Of a stretch of DNA of 64,000 nucleotides, positions 29,027-40,863 are shown piece after piece. Below the pieces are notes generated by a model. The model searched no databases. It was not told where the DNA came from and was given only the letters and a program-made list of their open reading frames with translations. The position numbers were made by a program, and so were the translations under genes. Source of the stretch: Bradyrhizobium sp. 139 (lineage in GTDB: Bacteria > Pseudomonadota > Alphaproteobacteria > Rhizobiales > Xanthobacteraceae); NCBI RefSeq assembly GCF_023074175.1, contig NZ_JADPKS010000028.1:145581-209580 (forward strand), given 5' to 3'. Positions within the stretch are counted from its first letter, which is position 1. Every line of letters starts with the position of its first letter.

Positions 29027-29051
29027 AAAGGCCGGCGAGAGGCCGGCCTTT
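29027..29051 (-). terminator. Rho-independent terminator of the 29.1-kb porin-like gene
   Basis: The same AAAGGCCGGC...GCCGGCCTTT stem with loop CTCTC and a T-run (TTTTTGC) on the minus strand, 26 bases after the stop. The arms are identical to the terminator of the neighbouring paralogue. Confidence 0.92.
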
Positions 29052-29076
29052 GGCTTTAAGCGATATCAGCAGGATA

Positions 29077-29835
29077 TCAGTAGTTCGGGACCGAACCGCC
29101 CCAATTGAAGTGATAGTTCACGCCGGCCTTGACCGTGTGGATCGTATCCTTGAACTCGGTGCGATTGGTCGGATCAAGCGGGTCAAACGAGATCGTGCTC
29201 TTGCCGAGATCGATATAGTTGTACTCGACCTTAGCCGACCAGTTCGGGGCGAACATGTATTCCGCACCGGCGCCGACCGTCCAGCCCCAACGGGTATCAT
29301 TCTGGCTGAAGGAGATGAAGGGCGGGGCGGCGGCAGCGTCATACCGATGGTTGATATCGCCGACCGCGGCACCGCCGCTGATGAACCAGAGTGCGGGACC
29401 CGTCGAGTAGCCAATACGGCCCTTGATGTCACCGAAGCTGCGCAGCCTGGTGAAGTAGGTGTCGCCGAGGCCGGCGTTGATCTCAGCAGAACGACCGTTG
29501 ATGTCGGCCCAGTGATAGTCGCCTTCGATGCCGAACACGATCGGGCCCGACTGCCAATTGTAGCCGACGACGCCGCCGACGAAGCCGCCGCTGGTGTCGT
29601 AAGTCTGGCTTCCCAGGAACCCGAGAGCGTTCGGAGCGCCCACGAATGTGGCGTCGGTCTGTCCCCAGCCGCCGCCGCCTTGGATACCGGCATAGAAGCC
29701 AGTCCACGTATAAATGGGCGCGGGTGCGGGCGCCGGCGCCTTCGTATAAGGACGCGCAGCGATATCCGCCGCGCCCGCCGGAGCCGACAGGCCCAACGCC
29801 ATTGCACTGATGGCACCAAACAAAATCTTATTCAT
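29077..29835 (-). CDS. Outer-membrane beta-barrel protein (paralogue)
   Basis: A 252-residue small Omp, a paralogue of the 28.1-kb gene. It shares the [12 protein letters not shown] mature start, YTWTGFYAGIQGGGGWG, GYNWQSGPIVFGIEGDYHWAD and the C-terminal VNYHFNWGGSVPNY. A short APAPAP linker follows the N-terminus. GGGGAG is seven bases before the ATG at 29835. The long in-frame extension to 29901 is not needed. Confidence 0.93.
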   Translation of the reverse strand: MNKILFGAISAMALGLSAPAGAADIAARPYTKAPAPAPAPIYTWTGFYAGIQGGGGWGQTDATFVGAPNALGFLGSQTYDTSGGFVGGVVGYNWQSGPIVFGIEGDYHWADINGRSAEINAGLGDTYFTRLRSFGDIKGRIGYSTGPALWFISGGAAVGDINHRYDAAAAPPFISFSQNDTRWGWTVGAGAEYMFAPNWSAKVEYNYIDLGKSTISFDPLDPTNRTEFKDTIHTVKAGVNYHFNWGGSVPNY

Positions 29836-30039
29836 TGCAGTCTCCCCACTTTTGGCCGCTTCTTGAGGTCCCCGAAGCGGTTGATCAGGCGCGACGCCCA
29901 TATGAACTCAATTCGTAGGCGATCGTACCCTAAACCGGAGGTCGAGTCCGTCGCCGAAATGCAACAGTCGGAGGCCGACTGAATGGCGCTCAACTTGATG
30001 AATGTTAAGTAGTTTTCTCGTTTTTGGGGAACCAGAAAA

Positions 30040-30054
30040 GTTCCATCGCGGTTC
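30040..30054 (+). promoter_or_regulatory. SOS (LexA) box 1 upstream of ssb
   Basis: GTTC-CATCGCG-GTTC matches the alphaproteobacterial LexA motif GTTC-N7-GTTC exactly. It lies 232 bases upstream of the ssb start, in the divergent region shared with the Omp gene at 29835. Confidence 0.75.
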
Positions 30055-30114
30055 CACATTTTGTGGCGGAGCGGACGATCCGGGGCTCGGGCGCCCCGGC
30101 GCTTTCTTTGATGG

Positions 30115-30129
30115 GAACAAATCTGGAAC
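30115..30129 (-). promoter_or_regulatory. SOS (LexA) box 2 upstream of ssb
   Basis: The minus strand reads GTTC-CAGATTT-GTTC, a second exact GTTC-N7-GTTC match. It lies 75 bases from box 1 and 157 bases before the ssb start. Two boxes suggest cooperative LexA control. Confidence 0.75.
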
Positions 30130-30285
30130 GCGCCGCCAAGCAGTGCTATATGTGGGGATAAGTTGAGGGCTGATGGGCTGATCAGTCCTCGCAAGCGTAT
30201 AGGGTCGCCTCAACAGGGCGGCAGAGCATCGCGCGCGCGGGCTCGGCCTTTTGAAATTCAGTGGCATTCGGAGCGGAGAGCGGCG

Positions 30286-30783
30286 ATGGCGGGAAGCGTC
30301 AACAAGGTCATTCTGGTTGGAAATCTCGGCAAGGATCCTGAAATTCGCCGTACGCAGGACGGGCGGCCGATCGCGAATTTGAGCGTCGCCACCTCGGAGA
30401 CCTGGCGCGACAAAGCGACCGGTGAGCGCAAGGAAAAGACCGAGTGGCACCGCGTCGTGATCTTCAATGAAGGGCTCTGCAAAGTCGCCGAACAGTACCT
30501 GAAGAAGGGCGCCAAGATTTACGTTGAAGGCGCGCTCCAGACCCGCAAGTGGACCGACCAGAGCGGCGCCGAGAAGTACTCCACCGAGGTCGTGCTCCAA
30601 GGCTTCAACTCGACGCTGACGATGCTCGACGGCCGTGGCGGCGGCGGGGGAGGCGGCAGCTTCGGCGACGAGCCGGGCGGCGATTTCGGCTCCTCCGGTC
30701 CCGTCAGCAGCGCACCTCGCCGTCCCGTGGCCGCCGGCGGCGGTGGCCGCAACAGCGACATGGACGACGATATTCCGTTCTGA
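30286..30783 (+). CDS. ssb: Single-stranded DNA-binding protein
   Basis: A 165-residue SSB. The OB fold covers residues 1-112 ([42 protein letters not shown]). A Gly-rich linker follows, and the acidic tip DMDDDIPF at the C-terminus recruits repair and replication partners. GGAGAG lies six bases before the ATG at 30286. The upstream region has two LexA boxes. A GC-rich hairpin at about 30867-30895 follows the gene. Confidence 0.98.
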   Translation: MAGSVNKVILVGNLGKDPEIRRTQDGRPIANLSVATSETWRDKATGERKEKTEWHRVVIFNEGLCKVAEQYLKKGAKIYVEGALQTRKWTDQSGAEKYSTEVVLQGFNSTLTMLDGRGGGGGGGSFGDEPGGDFGSSGPVSSAPRRPVAAGGGGRNSDMDDDIPF

Positions 30784-31133
30784 GGCTTGATCGCACAACG
30801 AGAACGACGCGCCGGCCGGATTGGGCGGCGTTTCCTATATCGCGTCAGCAATCCTGCTAATGGAAAGGAAGGGCTCGGGATTTCCGGGCCCGCTTCATGT
30901 GGGGGTTGAACTCGGACTGGGCCACGGCAAACGGGCACACGCTTCGCACGGTTTTCCAGAGTTTGCAGGCGCCTTTGTAAGGCCGATTCCAAGTCCCTCT
31001 ATGGCGCAGCTCGTAACGGCTTAAGTTATTGGAAGAATAAGCGGAAAAAGCACTTCCCGAGAGCCTGCAAGGGTGGTTATCAGGACCCCGATGCGCTATA
31101 TGATTCCCAGATAAAACCTCACCGGATTTCCCC
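30784..31133. other. ssb-gyrA intergenic region
   Basis: No gene seen in 350 bases. A GGGCTCGG-GATTT-CCGGGCCC hairpin near 30868-30894 may end the ssb transcript, though it lacks a T-run. The 31020-31130 part, less GC-rich (AGTTATTGGAAGAATAAG), presumably holds the gyrA promoter. Confidence 0.4.
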
Positions 31134-33866
<2,733 letters not shown>

Positions 33867-33945
33867 CGTGTAATCCCGACGGAGCAGGAGGTCGGTGCGA
33901 AGCGCCGACCGATGGCGTAATCTAATCGGGAACCAGGTTTGCATT

Positions 33946-33980
33946 CGTAGCCCGGATTGAGCGAAGCGCATCCAGCTACG
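33946..33980. repeat. Short dispersed repeat
   Basis: CGTAGCCCGGATTGAGCGAAGC...CCAGCTACG has inverted ends (CGTAG/CTACG). It matches the GTAGCCCGGATGAGCG type repeat found between genes in many rhizobia (from memory). It sits between the convergent gyrA and kup genes. Confidence 0.6.
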
Positions 33981-33988
33981 CACCTGTC

Positions 33989-35899
33989 CTAAATCTCGAT
34001 CTCCGTCCCGAACTCCACCACCTGCTTGGTCGGCACGCCGAAGAACGCGGCAGAGCGTTCGGCGTTGCGCTGGAGGAAGGCGAACAGGCCTTCGCGCCAG
34101 ACCCACATGCCCGGGATGTCCTCGCTCGGGATGATGGTCTCGCGGCCGACGTAATAGGTGATGTTGGAGAGATCGATGCCGGGCAGCTTGCCCTGGCGGC
34201 AGACGAGCGTCAGACCGGCATAGATGGTGGGGTTCTGCATGAAACCGTAATGCAGAATCACGCGGGTGATACCGGGGATGATCTCGATCACCTCGGCGCG
34301 GTCTTCATCGGCGATGTGGGGCAGTTCCTCGATCAGCACGGTGACGAGGACGATGCGCTCATGCAGCACGCGGTTGTGCTTGACGAATTGCGTCAGCGCC
34401 AGCGGCACGCCGCGCGGCGCGGATGCCAGGAAGATGGCGGTTCCGGGCAGCCTCGCGCTGCACTTGTTGACCGCTGTCTCGATCAGATCCTCCTCGGGCT
34501 GGCGCAGCTTCGCGCGCGCCGTCTCGACAAGCTTCACGCCGCTGCGCCAGGTCAGCATCATGAAGGCGACGAGGGCCGCGAGCAGCAGCGGAAACCAGCC
34601 GCCCTCGAACAGCTTGATCGAATTGGCGGAGAAGAAGATCACGTCGATCACGAAGAAGAAGCCGTTGACGGCGACCACGAGCCACGGCGAATAGCCCCAC
34701 TGGATCGCGACCAGCGCCGCGAGCAGCGTGGTGATGGCCATCAGCAGCGACACCGCGATGCCGTAGGCGCCGGCGAGCGCTTCCGAGCTGCCGAAGCTCA
34801 GGACCGCGCCGAGCGTTGCGGCGGCGAGCAGCCAGTTTACCAGCGGCACATAGATCTGGCCGATCGCAACGCTCGTGGTGTGGCGGATCTGCATGCGCGG
34901 CAGAAAGCCGAGCTGGATCGACTGCTGCGTCAACGAGAACACGCCGGAGATGATGGCCTGCGAGGCGATCACGGTCGCGACCGCGGAGAAGGCGACCAGC
35001 GGATAGTGCAGGGCATCGGGGCAGAGCTGGAAGAACGGGTTCTCGATCATCGTGGGATCGGTGATCAGGAGCGCGGCCTGCCCAAAGTAATTGAGCACCA
35101 GCGCCGGCAGGCAGATCGCGAACCAGGCGAGCCGGATCGGGAAGCGGCCGAAATGGCCCATGTCGGCATACATGGCTTCACCGCCGGTGACCGCGAGGAA
35201 GGCGGCGCCGAGGATCGCGAACGAGATGTGAAAATCCTGGTGGATCAGGAACTCGAACGCATAGAGCGGGCTGAGCGCCGCGAGCACAGCCGGCGCCATG
35301 ACGATGCCGTGGATGCCGAGCGCGGCCAGCACGAAGAACCAGGCCAGCATCACCGGTCCGAAGATGCGGCCGATGAAGCCGGTGCCCTGCTTCTGCATCA
35401 TGAACAGCCCGACCAGGATGGCGATGGTGATGGGCACCACGACCGGCGCGAGTGAGGGCGCGTCGACCTTGAGGCCTTCGATGGCGCTGAGCACCGAGAT
35501 CGCCGGGGTGATCGCGCCGTCGCCATAGAGCAGGGCCGCGCCGACGAGGCCGACCACCAGAAGATGGGCGCGCCAGGTGCCGGGTTGGGCGTTGCGGGCA
35601 TGGAGCAGCGCCAGCAGCGCGACGATGCCGCCTTCGCCGCGGTTGTCGGCGCGCAGGATCAGAAGTGCATATTTCAGCGAGATGATCAGGAGCAGCGCCC
35701 AGAGGATCAGCGAGGCAACCCCGAGCACAGCGTCGTGAGCCACTGGGCCGCCATGCGCAGCCGCCTTGGCGGCTTCCTTCAGCGCGTAGAGGGGACTGGT
35801 GCCGATATCGCCATAGACAACCCCGAGGGCGCCCATGGTCATCGCAATCGGCAGGGGATCAGGGTGATGGCCGGAAGCGACTGCGGGCGTACTGGACAA
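33989..35899 (-). CDS. kup: KUP family potassium transporter
   Basis: A 636-residue K+/H+ symporter with about 12 membrane helices in the first 450 residues. The family signatures are GALGVVYGDIGTSPLYALKE (about residues 23-42), NRGEGGIVALLAL and GDGAITPAISVLSAIEGL. The C-terminal third is a cytoplasmic domain ending FGTEIEI. The start is TTG, with GGGGGT seven bases upstream. The next ATG in frame would remove 19 residues but keep all motifs. Confidence 0.95.
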   Translation of the reverse strand: MSSTPAVASGHHPDPLPIAMTMGALGVVYGDIGTSPLYALKEAAKAAAHGGPVAHDAVLGVASLILWALLLIISLKYALLILRADNRGEGGIVALLALLHARNAQPGTWRAHLLVVGLVGAALLYGDGAITPAISVLSAIEGLKVDAPSLAPVVVPITIAILVGLFMMQKQGTGFIGRIFGPVMLAWFFVLAALGIHGIVMAPAVLAALSPLYAFEFLIHQDFHISFAILGAAFLAVTGGEAMYADMGHFGRFPIRLAWFAICLPALVLNYFGQAALLITDPTMIENPFFQLCPDALHYPLVAFSAVATVIASQAIISGVFSLTQQSIQLGFLPRMQIRHTTSVAIGQIYVPLVNWLLAAATLGAVLSFGSSEALAGAYGIAVSLLMAITTLLAALVAIQWGYSPWLVVAVNGFFFVIDVIFFSANSIKLFEGGWFPLLLAALVAFMMLTWRSGVKLVETARAKLRQPEEDLIETAVNKCSARLPGTAIFLASAPRGVPLALTQFVKHNRVLHERIVLVTVLIEELPHIADEDRAEVIEIIPGITRVILHYGFMQNPTIYAGLTLVCRQGKLPGIDLSNITYYVGRETIIPSEDIPGMWVWREGLFAFLQRNAERSAAFFGVPTKQVVEFGTEIEI

Positions 35900-36031
35900 G
35901 ATCGACCCCCCGATGGGATCGCGCCCGCCGGGCCATTCCGACGGGCGCGAGCATCAGACAGTCTGCGACGACACGTCGCAAATATCCATGGGGTTTATAG
36001 AGGGTGCTTTCTGACGCGAAACTGACAGAGC

Positions 36032-36289
36032 CTACGGCGTGCGGTCGGCGGTCACGAGGCGTGCCTCGCGAACATTGGTCTTGGTGCCGGCACGGCGGAG
36101 GCAGGACGCTTCGAAATTCGGCCAAGCCTGCTGCGAGCAGTCCTTGCCGACCGTGCGGATGTCGAGCCGGTCGCTCTTGGCCAGCGGCTGCGGCACGCTG
36201 GCTGCGACGGTCGGGGCAAAGCCGGGCAGGAGGGTGAGGGCGGCAGCAACACATGCAGAGATGGCGATCGCTGAAAGAGCCTTGATCAT
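36032..36289 (-). CDS. Small secreted hypothetical protein
   Basis: An 85-residue protein with a signal peptide (MIKALSAIAISACVAAALTLL, cleavage near PTVAAS). The mature part has two cysteines (KDCSQQAWPNFEASCLR), likely disulfide-linked in the periplasm. It resembles short Bradyrhizobium secreted proteins. AGGGGA precedes the ATG. No function known. Confidence 0.75.
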   Translation of the reverse strand: MIKALSAIAISACVAAALTLLPGFAPTVAASVPQPLAKSDRLDIRTVGKDCSQQAWPNFEASCLRRAGTKTNVREARLVTADRTP

Positions 36290-36528
36290 TGACGGTCCCC
36301 TGTGATGCGGCCGCTAGCGCGCCCGTCATTCGTTGGCTGGATTAGTAACCATGGCCAGTTTCCGGACGTCTTCACGGATGCCGGAAATGGTTTCGTTCGC
36401 GCTCCCTTTGTTTCGTGGCCGCCCTGAGGACGAAACAATTCGGGGGGATTCTGACAGGGTCCTGCCGAAAAACCGGCGGGGAACCTGTCTGGCTTGCCGG
36501 GCCGGGCCGGGCGCGGTAGGACGGAGCC

Positions 36529-37023
36529 ATGCCGCGCATTGCCTTCTACCCAGGTTCCTTCGATCCCATCACCAACGGTCATCTGGACGTGGTCCGGCAC
36601 AGCGTTCCGCTGTGCGACAGGCTCGTTGTCGCGATCGGGGTTCATCCCGGCAAGAAGCCTTTGTTCTCGACCGAGGAGCGGCTGGAGATGCTGCACGAGG
36701 TCTGCGGGCCGGTGGCGGCCGAGGCTGGCTGCGTTCTGGAAGCTGTGACCTTCGATGATCTCGCGGTCACCGCGGCGCGCAAGCACGGCGCCACCATCAT
36801 GATCCGGGGCCTGCGCGACAGCACCGACCTCGACTACGAGATGCAGCTCGCCGGCATGAACGGCACCATGGCGCCCGAGGTGCACACGGTCTTCCTGCCG
36901 GCCTCTCCCGCTGTCCGCCCGATCACCGCCACTTTGGTGCGCCAGATCGCCGGCATGGGCGGCGACGTCTCGGCCTTCGTACCGCCGCAGGTTGCGGCAC
37001 AGCTCAAGGCAAAATTCGCCTGA
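36529..37023 (+). CDS. coaD: Pantetheine-phosphate adenylyltransferase
   Basis: A 164-residue CoaD, the usual length. The nucleotidyl-transferase motif is [14 protein letters not shown] (T/HxGH at the end), with [12 protein letters not shown] and the C-terminal segment [23 protein letters not shown]. It adenylylates 4'-phosphopantetheine in coenzyme A synthesis. The next gene on the strand is a cyclophilin 39 bases on. Confidence 0.97.
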   Translation: MPRIAFYPGSFDPITNGHLDVVRHSVPLCDRLVVAIGVHPGKKPLFSTEERLEMLHEVCGPVAAEAGCVLEAVTFDDLAVTAARKHGATIMIRGLRDSTDLDYEMQLAGMNGTMAPEVHTVFLPASPAVRPITATLVRQIAGMGGDVSAFVPPQVAAQLKAKFA

Positions 37024-37062
37024 TAAAGGCGCGCTTCCTCTCTCATCTGATCCGGAGTTGTC

Positions 37063-37626
37063 ATGATCCGAATTCTCGCAGTTCTTGCCGCGCTTCTGTT
37101 CGCGGTGCCGGCGGTGGCGCAGCAATTGCCGGCCAACCTCGACAAGGCCAACGCCATTGTCATCGACACCACCAAGGGCCGCATCGTCATCAAGCTGCGG
37201 CCCGACCTCGCGCCGCAGCACGCCGAGCGCATCAAGCAGCTCGCGCGTGAGGGCTATTATAACAACGTGCCGTTCCACCGCGTCATGGACGGCTTCATGG
37301 CCCAGACCGGCGACGGCCAGAATTTCAACGGCACCGGCGGCTCGAAATACCCGAACCTGAAGCAGGAATTCTCCAAGGTGCATTTTGCACGTGGCATCGT
37401 CGGGATGGCGCGGCGCGGCGATAGCGTCGACACCGCCAACTCGCAGTTCTTCATCATGTTCGCGGACGGCGGCAGCCTCGATAACCAGTACACCGTGATC
37501 GGAGAGGTCGTGCAGGGCATGGATGTCGTCGACAAGCTGAAGAAGGCTCCGCCCGGCTCGGCCGGCGGCGCGGTCACCGATCCCGACAAGATGGTGAAGG
37601 TCCAGGTCGCCTCCGACATTAAATAG
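37063..37626 (+). CDS. Periplasmic cyclophilin-type peptidylprolyl isomerase
   Basis: A 187-residue protein. The signal peptide is MIRILAVLAALLFAVPAVA. The cyclophilin core has the active Arg/Phe in NVPFHRVMDGFMAQTGDGQ, then TANSQFFIMFAD and LDNQYTVIGEVVQGMDVVD. It catalyses proline cis-trans isomerisation in the periplasm. It is paralogous to the cytoplasmic form at 38043; the gene between them encodes a secreted TonB-like protein. The three appear cotranscribed. Confidence 0.94.
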   Translation: MIRILAVLAALLFAVPAVAQQLPANLDKANAIVIDTTKGRIVIKLRPDLAPQHAERIKQLAREGYYNNVPFHRVMDGFMAQTGDGQNFNGTGGSKYPNLKQEFSKVHFARGIVGMARRGDSVDTANSQFFIMFADGGSLDNQYTVIGEVVQGMDVVDKLKKAPPGSAGGAVTDPDKMVKVQVASDIK

Positions 37627-37635
37627 GATGAGACG

Positions 37636-38046
37636 ATGGCGCGTCGGGGCAACAGGCTTTTGCTGGCTGCCACGGTGCTGCTGCTCGGCGTCTCCGGCGC
37701 GGCCGCCGAAGACACGCAGGTCAACACCATCCAGGACATCTTCCGGCATCTGCGGACCTGCTGGAAGCCGCCGCCGGCCAGCAAGGCTCGCCCACTCGAC
37801 ATCACCGTCGTCGTGAGCTTTAACCGGTCCGGAAACATTTTGGGCCATCCGAGGATTTCCTATGAATCCGCGGAGGCCTCCGACAATGACCGGCTGCAAT
37901 ACCGGATCGCGGTGATGGAGGCGTTGCAACGCTGCACGCCGATGCCATTTACCGATGCAATGGCAGGCGCCGCCGCGGGACGTCCATTCGCGATCCAGTT
38001 CCGTACCCGTAAGACTTCACCTCCAACGCAAGAGAGACGAGCATGA
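37636..38046 (+). CDS. Secreted TonB/TolA-C-like protein
   Basis: A 136-residue protein with a signal peptide (residues 1-24, ending SGAAAE). The rest resembles the TolA/TonB C-terminal fold: LDITVVVSFNRSGNILGHPRIS, then YRIAVMEALQRCTPMPFTDAMA and FAIQFRTR. A cysteine pair may be present (CWKPP and RCTPMP). It is cotranscribed with the flanking cyclophilins, and its stop overlaps the next start (ATGA). The function is unknown. Confidence 0.7.
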   Translation: MARRGNRLLLAATVLLLGVSGAAAEDTQVNTIQDIFRHLRTCWKPPPASKARPLDITVVVSFNRSGNILGHPRISYESAEASDNDRLQYRIAVMEALQRCTPMPFTDAMAGAAAGRPFAIQFRTRKTSPPTQERRA

Positions 38047-38507
38047 GCGTCACCGAAAACACCTTGATCCTCGAGACCACGCAGGGCCCCGTCACCATCG
38101 AGATGCGGCCCGATCTCGCGCCCGGCCATGTCGCACGCATCAAGGAACTGGTCCGCGAGGACTTTTACGACGGCATCGTGTTCCACCGCGTGATCGAGGG
38201 TTTCATGGCGCAGACCGGCTGTCCGCAGGGCACCGGCACCGGAGGCTCCGGCAAGAAGCTGAAAGCCGAGTTCAACAAGGAGCCGCATGTGCGCGGCACC
38301 ACCTCGATGGCCCGCGCCGCCAGCCCCGATTCCGGCGACAGCCAATTCTTCATCTGCTTCGACGACGCCCGCTTCCTCGACAACCAGTATACGGTGTGGG
38401 GCAAGGTCACCGAGGGCATGGAGAACGTCGACAAGATCAAGCGCGGCGAGCCCGTCCAGAACCCCGACAAGATCGTCAAGGCGCGGATGGCGGCGGACAA
38501 GGAATAA
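38043..38507 (+). CDS. ppiB: Cytoplasmic cyclophilin-type peptidylprolyl isomerase
   Basis: A 154-residue cyclophilin without signal peptide. Motifs: DGIVFHRVIEGFMAQTGCPQ, DSGDSQFFICFDDARFLDNQYTVWGKV (described as the Gln/Phe active-site block). It overlaps the preceding gene by four bases (ATGA) and probably forms an operon with it. Confidence 0.95.
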   Translation: MSVTENTLILETTQGPVTIEMRPDLAPGHVARIKELVREDFYDGIVFHRVIEGFMAQTGCPQGTGTGGSGKKLKAEFNKEPHVRGTTSMARAASPDSGDSQFFICFDDARFLDNQYTVWGKVTEGMENVDKIKRGEPVQNPDKIVKARMAADKE

Positions 38508-38520
38508 GCGTTTTGCCGGT

Positions 38521-38615
38521 GTCATGCCCCGCGCAGGCGGGGCATCCAGTAATCGCCAGCGGTGGTTACAATTATGACCGTGAGTACTGGATCGCCCGCC
38601 TGCGCGGGCGATGAC
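38521..38615. repeat. Dispersed inverted repeat (complete copy)
   Basis: GTCATGCCCCGCGCAGG...GCATCCAGTA on the left and TACTGGATCGCCCGCC...CGGGCGATGAC on the right form an inverted pair, each arm itself palindromic. The half copy at 53-83 has the same end pattern. It separates ppiB from queA. Confidence 0.75.
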
Positions 38616-38626
38616 AAGAACTGAGT

Positions 38627-39700
38627 ATGCGCACCGATCTCTTCGATTTCGACCTGCCGCCCGAGCGCATCGCGTTGCGGCCGGCGAGCCCGCGCGACTC
38701 CGCACGACTGCTGGTCGTGGAGAACGAGACGCTGCGCGACCAGATCATCTCCGACCTGCCGCAATGGCTGAAGCCGGGCGACCAGCTCGTCGTCAACGAC
38801 ACCAAGGTGATCGCGGCGCAATTGAAGGGCCGCCGCATCGGCCGCGAGACCGAGCCGAGGATCGAGGCGACGCTGATCAAGCGCATCGACGGCTCGCGCT
38901 GGCAGGCGCTGGTGAAGCCGGCGAAGAAGCTGATAGCCGGCGACCGCATCCGTTTCGGCAACGAGGGCAAGGTCTGCCTGCTCGGCCATCTCGACGCCGA
39001 GGTCGAGGCCAAGGGTGCGGAGGGCGAGGTGACGTTGTCGTTCTCGTTCCATGGGCCCGCGCTCGACCAGGCCATATCAGATCTCGGCAGCCCGCCGCTG
39101 CCGCCCTATATCGCGTCCAAGCGCACGCCGGACGATCAGGATTTCGCCGATTACCAGACCATGTTCGCGGCGAACGAAGGCGCCGTTGCCGCGCCGACGG
39201 CGGGCCTGCATTTCACCCCGGCGCTGGAGCAGGCGCTGCGCGAGCGCGGTGTCGGCGTCAACCGCGTCACGCTGCATGTCGGGGCAGGGACGTTCCTGCC
39301 CGTCAAGGTGGACGACACCGAAGGCCATAAGATGCACGCCGAGTGGGGGACGATCTCGGCCGAGACGGCGGAGCGGCTCAACACCGCGCGGAAAAATGGC
39401 GGCCGCATCATCGCCGTCGGCACCACGTCACTACGGTTGCTCGAAAGCGCAGCCAGCGAGGACGGTACGATCCCGCCGTTCGCGGCCGAGACCTCGATCT
39501 TCATCACTCCCGGCTATCGCTTCCGCGCCGTCGATATTTTGATGACCAATTTCCACCTGCCGAAATCGACGCTGTTCATGCTGGTGTCGGCATTCTCGGG
39601 GCTCGAGACGATGCGGCAGGCCTATGCGCACGCGATTGCCCAAGGATACCGGTTCTATTCGTACGGGGATGCATGCTTGTTGTTTCGGGCAGAGCCGTAA
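38627..39700 (+). CDS. queA: tRNA preQ1(34) S-adenosylmethionine ribosyltransferase-isomerase
   Basis: A 357-residue QueA. It has [19 protein letters not shown] near the start, [17 protein letters not shown] (about 50-66), the [11 protein letters not shown] motif and [14 protein letters not shown] (about 220-235), and ends in YGDACLLFR. It transfers the ribosyl part of SAM to preQ1 in tRNA to make epoxyqueuosine. tgt, the preceding step of the queuosine path, is at 44307. Confidence 0.97.
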   Translation: MRTDLFDFDLPPERIALRPASPRDSARLLVVENETLRDQIISDLPQWLKPGDQLVVNDTKVIAAQLKGRRIGRETEPRIEATLIKRIDGSRWQALVKPAKKLIAGDRIRFGNEGKVCLLGHLDAEVEAKGAEGEVTLSFSFHGPALDQAISDLGSPPLPPYIASKRTPDDQDFADYQTMFAANEGAVAAPTAGLHFTPALEQALRERGVGVNRVTLHVGAGTFLPVKVDDTEGHKMHAEWGTISAETAERLNTARKNGGRIIAVGTTSLRLLESAASEDGTIPPFAAETSIFITPGYRFRAVDILMTNFHLPKSTLFMLVSAFSGLETMRQAYAHAIAQGYRFYSYGDACLLFRAEP

Positions 39701-39710
39701 GGTGGTTAGC

Positions 39711-39803
39711 CGTAGGGTGGGCAAAGCGAAGCGTGCCCACCAACTCGCTTGAATGCGTGAGAGAGTGGTGGGCACGGCGCTTTCGCGCCTTTGCCCACCC
39801 TGC
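39711..39803. repeat. Dispersed inverted repeat
   Basis: GTAGGGTGGGCAAAGCGAAG...GTGCCCACC is repeated in reverse as GGTGGGCACGGCGC...TTTGCCCACCCTGC. This is a well-known Bradyrhizobium intergenic repeat type (from memory). It lies between the convergent queA and asd, and a fragment of the same repeat is at 23740-23765. Confidence 0.75.
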
Positions 39804-39814
39804 GCACCTCTTCG

Positions 39815-40840
39815 TTAAGCCATCGCCCGCTGCGGCAGCAGCTCCGCGATCTGCACCGCATTGAGCGCTGCGCCCTTGAGCAGCTGATCCGCCGCCACGA
39901 ACATTGAGATCGAGTGCCCTGAGGGATCGCTGAGGTCCTTGCGGATGCGGCCGACCAGGACGTCGTCCTGGCCCGAAGCGTCGATCGGCATCGGGAAGTA
40001 ATTCTTCGTGCGGTCGTCGACGACCTTCACGCCGGGTGCCTGGGCCATGATGGCACGGACCTGATCCTCGCTGATCGGCTTCTCGCATTCGAAGGTGATC
40101 GCCTCGCAATGGGCGCGCAACACCGGCACGCGGACGCAGGTCACGCCGATCGCGATTGTCTCGTCCTCGAAGATCTTGCGGGTCTCCTTGATGACCTTGG
40201 TCTCTTCGTCGTTGTAGCCGGTCTCGGGATCGACCGCGGTGTTGTGGTTGAACAGGTTGAAGGCGTAGGGGTGAGGCATCACCTTGGGCGTATAGAGCTG
40301 CCCGTTGAGATTGGCGCGGGTGGATTCGACGAGTTCGTCCATCGCAGCTGCGCCGGCGCCGGAGGCCGCCTGGTAGGTCGAGATGATCACGCGCTTGATG
40401 CGGTTCTTCTGGTGGATCGGCCAGATCGGCACCAGCGCGGTGATCGCCGCACAGTTCGGGTTGGCGATGATGCCCTTGTGGTCGCGGATGCGATGCGCGT
40501 TGATTTCGGGGATCACCAGCGGCACGTTCGGGTCCATGCGGAAGGCGGAGGAGTTGTCGATTACGACGGCGCCGGCCTTGACCGCAATCGGCGCGTACGT
40601 TTTCGAGATGCTGCCGCCGGCGGAGAACAGCGCGATGTCGACGCCCTCGAAGGCGCGCTCGGTCAGCTCATTGATGACGACATCCTTGCCGCGGAACGAC
40701 ACCGTCTTGCCGGCCGAGCGGGCGCTCGCCAGCGCCTTCAGCTTGCCAACGCGAAAGCCGCGCTTGTCCATGGTGGCGATGAATTCGGCGCCCACTGCAC
40801 CGGTGACGCCGACAATCGCGACGACGGGATCGTTACTCAC
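39815..40840 (-). CDS. asd: Aspartate-semialdehyde dehydrogenase
   Basis: A 341-residue Asd. The NADP motif is VAIVGVTGAVGAE, the active-site cysteine is in ANPNCAAITAL (C130 in this numbering), and the tail has the HSISMFVAADQLLKGAALNA pattern. It reduces aspartyl phosphate to the semialdehyde, the branch point for lysine, methionine and threonine. I start at GTG 40840 because GGAGGAG lies directly upstream; the ATG at 40852 would translate that ribosome site. An attenuator-like leader (40931-41100) precedes it. Confidence 0.96.
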   Translation of the reverse strand: MSNDPVVAIVGVTGAVGAEFIATMDKRGFRVGKLKALASARSAGKTVSFRGKDVVINELTERAFEGVDIALFSAGGSISKTYAPIAVKAGAVVIDNSSAFRMDPNVPLVIPEINAHRIRDHKGIIANPNCAAITALVPIWPIHQKNRIKRVIISTYQAASGAGAAAMDELVESTRANLNGQLYTPKVMPHPYAFNLFNHNTAVDPETGYNDEETKVIKETRKIFEDETIAIGVTCVRVPVLRAHCEAITFECEKPISEDQVRAIMAQAPGVKVVDDRTKNYFPMPIDASGQDDVLVGRIRKDLSDPSGHSISMFVAADQLLKGAALNAVQIAELLPQRAMA

Positions 40841-40863
40841 ATTCTCCTCCATTCCGTTTCAGT

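Noticed and set aside
30980..31040. A stretch with tRNA-like look (TAAGGCCGATTCCAAGTCCC)
   Set aside because: No acceptor or anticodon stems could be formed; no tRNA elsewhere in the window either.
34250..35455. A 401-codon plus-strand frame opposite kup
   Set aside because: Antisense to kup, low complexity, no start signal.
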